From: an uncultured Bacteroidia bacterium | GTDB taxonomy: Bacteria; Bacteroidota; Bacteroidia; Bacteroidales; ML635J-15 | Reading direction: 5' to 3' | NCBI GenBank assembly: GCA_902791865.1 | Contig: CADAXK010000001.1 | Span: 254,205-318,204 of the forward strand | Length of the DNA stretch: 64,000 bases | In this document: one piece after another, positions 62,841-64,000 of the stretch | Numbering within the stretch: position 1 is the first letter of the stretch | Layout of the letters: each line of letters begins with the position of its first letter | Position numbers and translations under genes: made by a program | Notes under the pieces: generated by a model | The model's input: the letters and a program-made list of their open reading frames with translations, nothing else | Database searches by the model: none | Told to the model about the DNA's origin: nothing

Positions 62841-63950
62841 ATGGAATTTTATGATACGATAAAAGACCTTAACTGGGAGGAAGTTACAAAAAGCATTTAT
62901 GCAAAGACGGATGCCGATGTGCGCCGTGCCTTGGGCAAGGAAACCTTGACTTTGGAGGATTTCAAGGCGCTGATTTCGCCCGCTGCCGAAAAATATCTTG
63001 AGCAGATGGCGTTGATGTCGCGCAACCTTACCCAGAAGCGTTTCGGAAAGGTGATTTTGCTCTATATCCCGATGTATCTGTCGAACGAGTGCAGCAACCA
63101 CTGCATATACTGCGGCTTCAACCACAACAACGACATTGCCCGCAAAACCCTCACCGATGACGAAATAATGGAAGAAATAAAGGTCATAAAGTCGATGGGT
63201 TATGACAATGTGCTACTGCTTACTGGCGAATGCCCTAGCATTGCAGGTGTTGATTACATCGAACATGCAATAAAGTTGTGCCGCGACCATTTTGCCGCCA
63301 TCAACCTCGAAGTGTTCCCGATGAAGGTCGAGGAGTACAAGCGTATGGAGCAGGCTGGCTGCAACAGTGTTTACATATATCAGGAGACCTACAACGAAGG
63401 CCGCTACAAGGTTTACCACCCCAAGGGAATGAAGAGCAACTACAAGTGGCGTCTCGGCACTCCCGAAAGGATTGCGCAGGCAGGAATTCACCGCGTTGGT
63501 CTTGGCGCACTTATCGGACTTGAGGAGTGGCGCACCGAAATGTTCTTCCTTGCTTCGCACCTGCGTTTTATGACGAAGAACTACTGGCGCACAAAGTACA
63601 GCCTTTCGTTCCCGCGTATGCGCCCTGCTGCTGGCGGTTTCCAGCCCAATTTCGTGATGAGCGAGAAGCAGTTTGCGCAGACCTTGTGGGCATTCCGCAT
63701 CTTCGACAACGATGTTGAAATGTCGATGTCAACGCGCGAGACAAGCAATATGCGCAACCATTTCATTACCCTCGGCGTGACATCGGTAAGCGCAGGTTCA
63801 CACACCGACCCGGGCGGATATGCCCATCCCGACAGGGAACTTGAGCAGTTCCACATCAATGACGGTCGTTCGGCTGCCGAAATGGAAAAGATGATTCGCG
63901 CTCAGGGCTACGATGTGATTTACAAGGACTGGGACAAAACATTGAGATAG
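62841..63950 (+). CDS. thiH: 2-iminoacetate synthase ThiH
   Basis: 369 residues. ThiH is a radical-SAM enzyme cleaving tyrosine to dehydroglycine for the thiazole ring. Cluster motif CSNHCIYCGF (CxxxCxxC), then LLLTGECPSIAGVDYIEHAI, YIYQETYNEGRYKVYHPKGMKSNYKWRLGTPERIAQAGIHRVGLGALIGLEEWRTE, SFPRMRPAAGGF and the C-terminal SVSAGSHTDPGGYAHP. Complete. Immediately followed by thiF (ATG after 1 nt). Its use indicates an anaerobic thiazole route. Confidence 0.96.
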   Translation: MEFYDTIKDLNWEEVTKSIYAKTDADVRRALGKETLTLEDFKALISPAAEKYLEQMALMSRNLTQKRFGKVILLYIPMYLSNECSNHCIYCGFNHNNDIARKTLTDDEIMEEIKVIKSMGYDNVLLLTGECPSIAGVDYIEHAIKLCRDHFAAINLEVFPMKVEEYKRMEQAGCNSVYIYQETYNEGRYKVYHPKGMKSNYKWRLGTPERIAQAGIHRVGLGALIGLEEWRTEMFFLASHLRFMTKNYWRTKYSLSFPRMRPAAGGFQPNFVMSEKQFAQTLWAFRIFDNDVEMSMSTRETSNMRNHFITLGVTSVSAGSHTDPGGYAHPDRELEQFHINDGRSAAEMEKMIRAQGYDVIYKDWDKTLR

Positions 63951-63951
63951 T

Positions 63952-64000
63952 ATGCTAACCGATTACGAACTTGAAAGATACCAGCGTCAGATTGTTCTTC
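63952..64000 (+). CDS. thiF: ThiF (MoeB/HesA family adenylyltransferase), N-terminal fragment
   Basis: The first 16 codons (MLTDYELERYQRQIVL) carry the E-R-Y-x-R-Q-I start typical of ThiF/MoeB, which adenylates the ThiS C-terminus. The rest lies outside the window. Position after thiH supports the call. Confidence 0.7.
   Translation, partial: MLTDYELERYQRQIVL

Overview
The window comes from a Bacteroidetes chromosome, most likely order Bacteroidales. Supporting signs are: genes preceded by the Bacteroidetes -7 element TAnnTTTG (often with a TTTG-like -33 element) rather than Shine-Dalgarno boxes; several secreted proteins ending in type IX secretion (T9SS) sorting domains; BspA-type leucine-rich repeats; a C10 (streptopain-type) peptidase; FISUMP/DUF1566-like domains; and many lipoprotein signal peptides. 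No phage, IS element, rRNA or CRISPR array was seen.

Layout. 1-35.5 kb is mostly core and house-keeping DNA with scattered accessory genes: coaE (partial), a DjlA-like co-chaperone, a BspA-like LRR protein, an Ldh-family dehydrogenase, rimO, a PLD-like protein, a self-regulated Fic protein, prolyl oligopeptidase, a MATE exporter, a lipoprotein esterase, two sister lipoproteins, a Crp/Fnr regulator divergent from gdhA, a membrane glycosyltransferase, a lamin-tail surface protein, a AAA/PD-(D/E)XK protein, a TPR-SpoIIE phosphatase, a Wzx-like flippase, an IPExxxVDY-type protein, a DUF4143 ATPase framed by palindromic repeats, an ABC-F protein, an MgtC-like protein, a C10 peptidase, nadB and tRNA-Gly(CCC). 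35.5-41 kb is one giant T9SS adhesin-like gene.

41-45.4 kb is a compact plus-strand run: FISUMP lipoprotein-like protein, BadF-type sugar kinase, MBOAT acyltransferase, DltD-like transferase and, overlapping its end, a 39-codon single-pass microprotein ending in L-Y-T-T-F. The last three look like a Gram-negative counterpart of DltB-DltD-DltX, that is, an envelope-polymer acylation machine with a free-standing acyl-shuttle peptide.

48-64 kb is a thiamine biosynthesis locus under a TPP riboswitch: thiD, thiS, a fused TenI/ThiE protein, thiG, thiC, then (after a strong terminator and 6.5 kb) thiH and the start of thiF. It has been opened at three places: by two related AlbA_2/Schlafen-type ATPase-wHTH genes (thiD/thiS and thiG/thiC junctions) and, between thiC and thiH, by an accessory island with an RloB/RloA (AbiL-like) defence pair, a probable structured non-coding RNA, two T9SS-associated surface proteins and a PIN-domain cassette whose nuclease gene appears frameshifted. 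A second candidate non-coding RNA lies just upstream of the riboswitch. The most interesting items are the acylation microprotein, the two RNAs, the accessory insertions in the thiamine locus, and the palindromic repeats around the DUF4143 ATPase gene.
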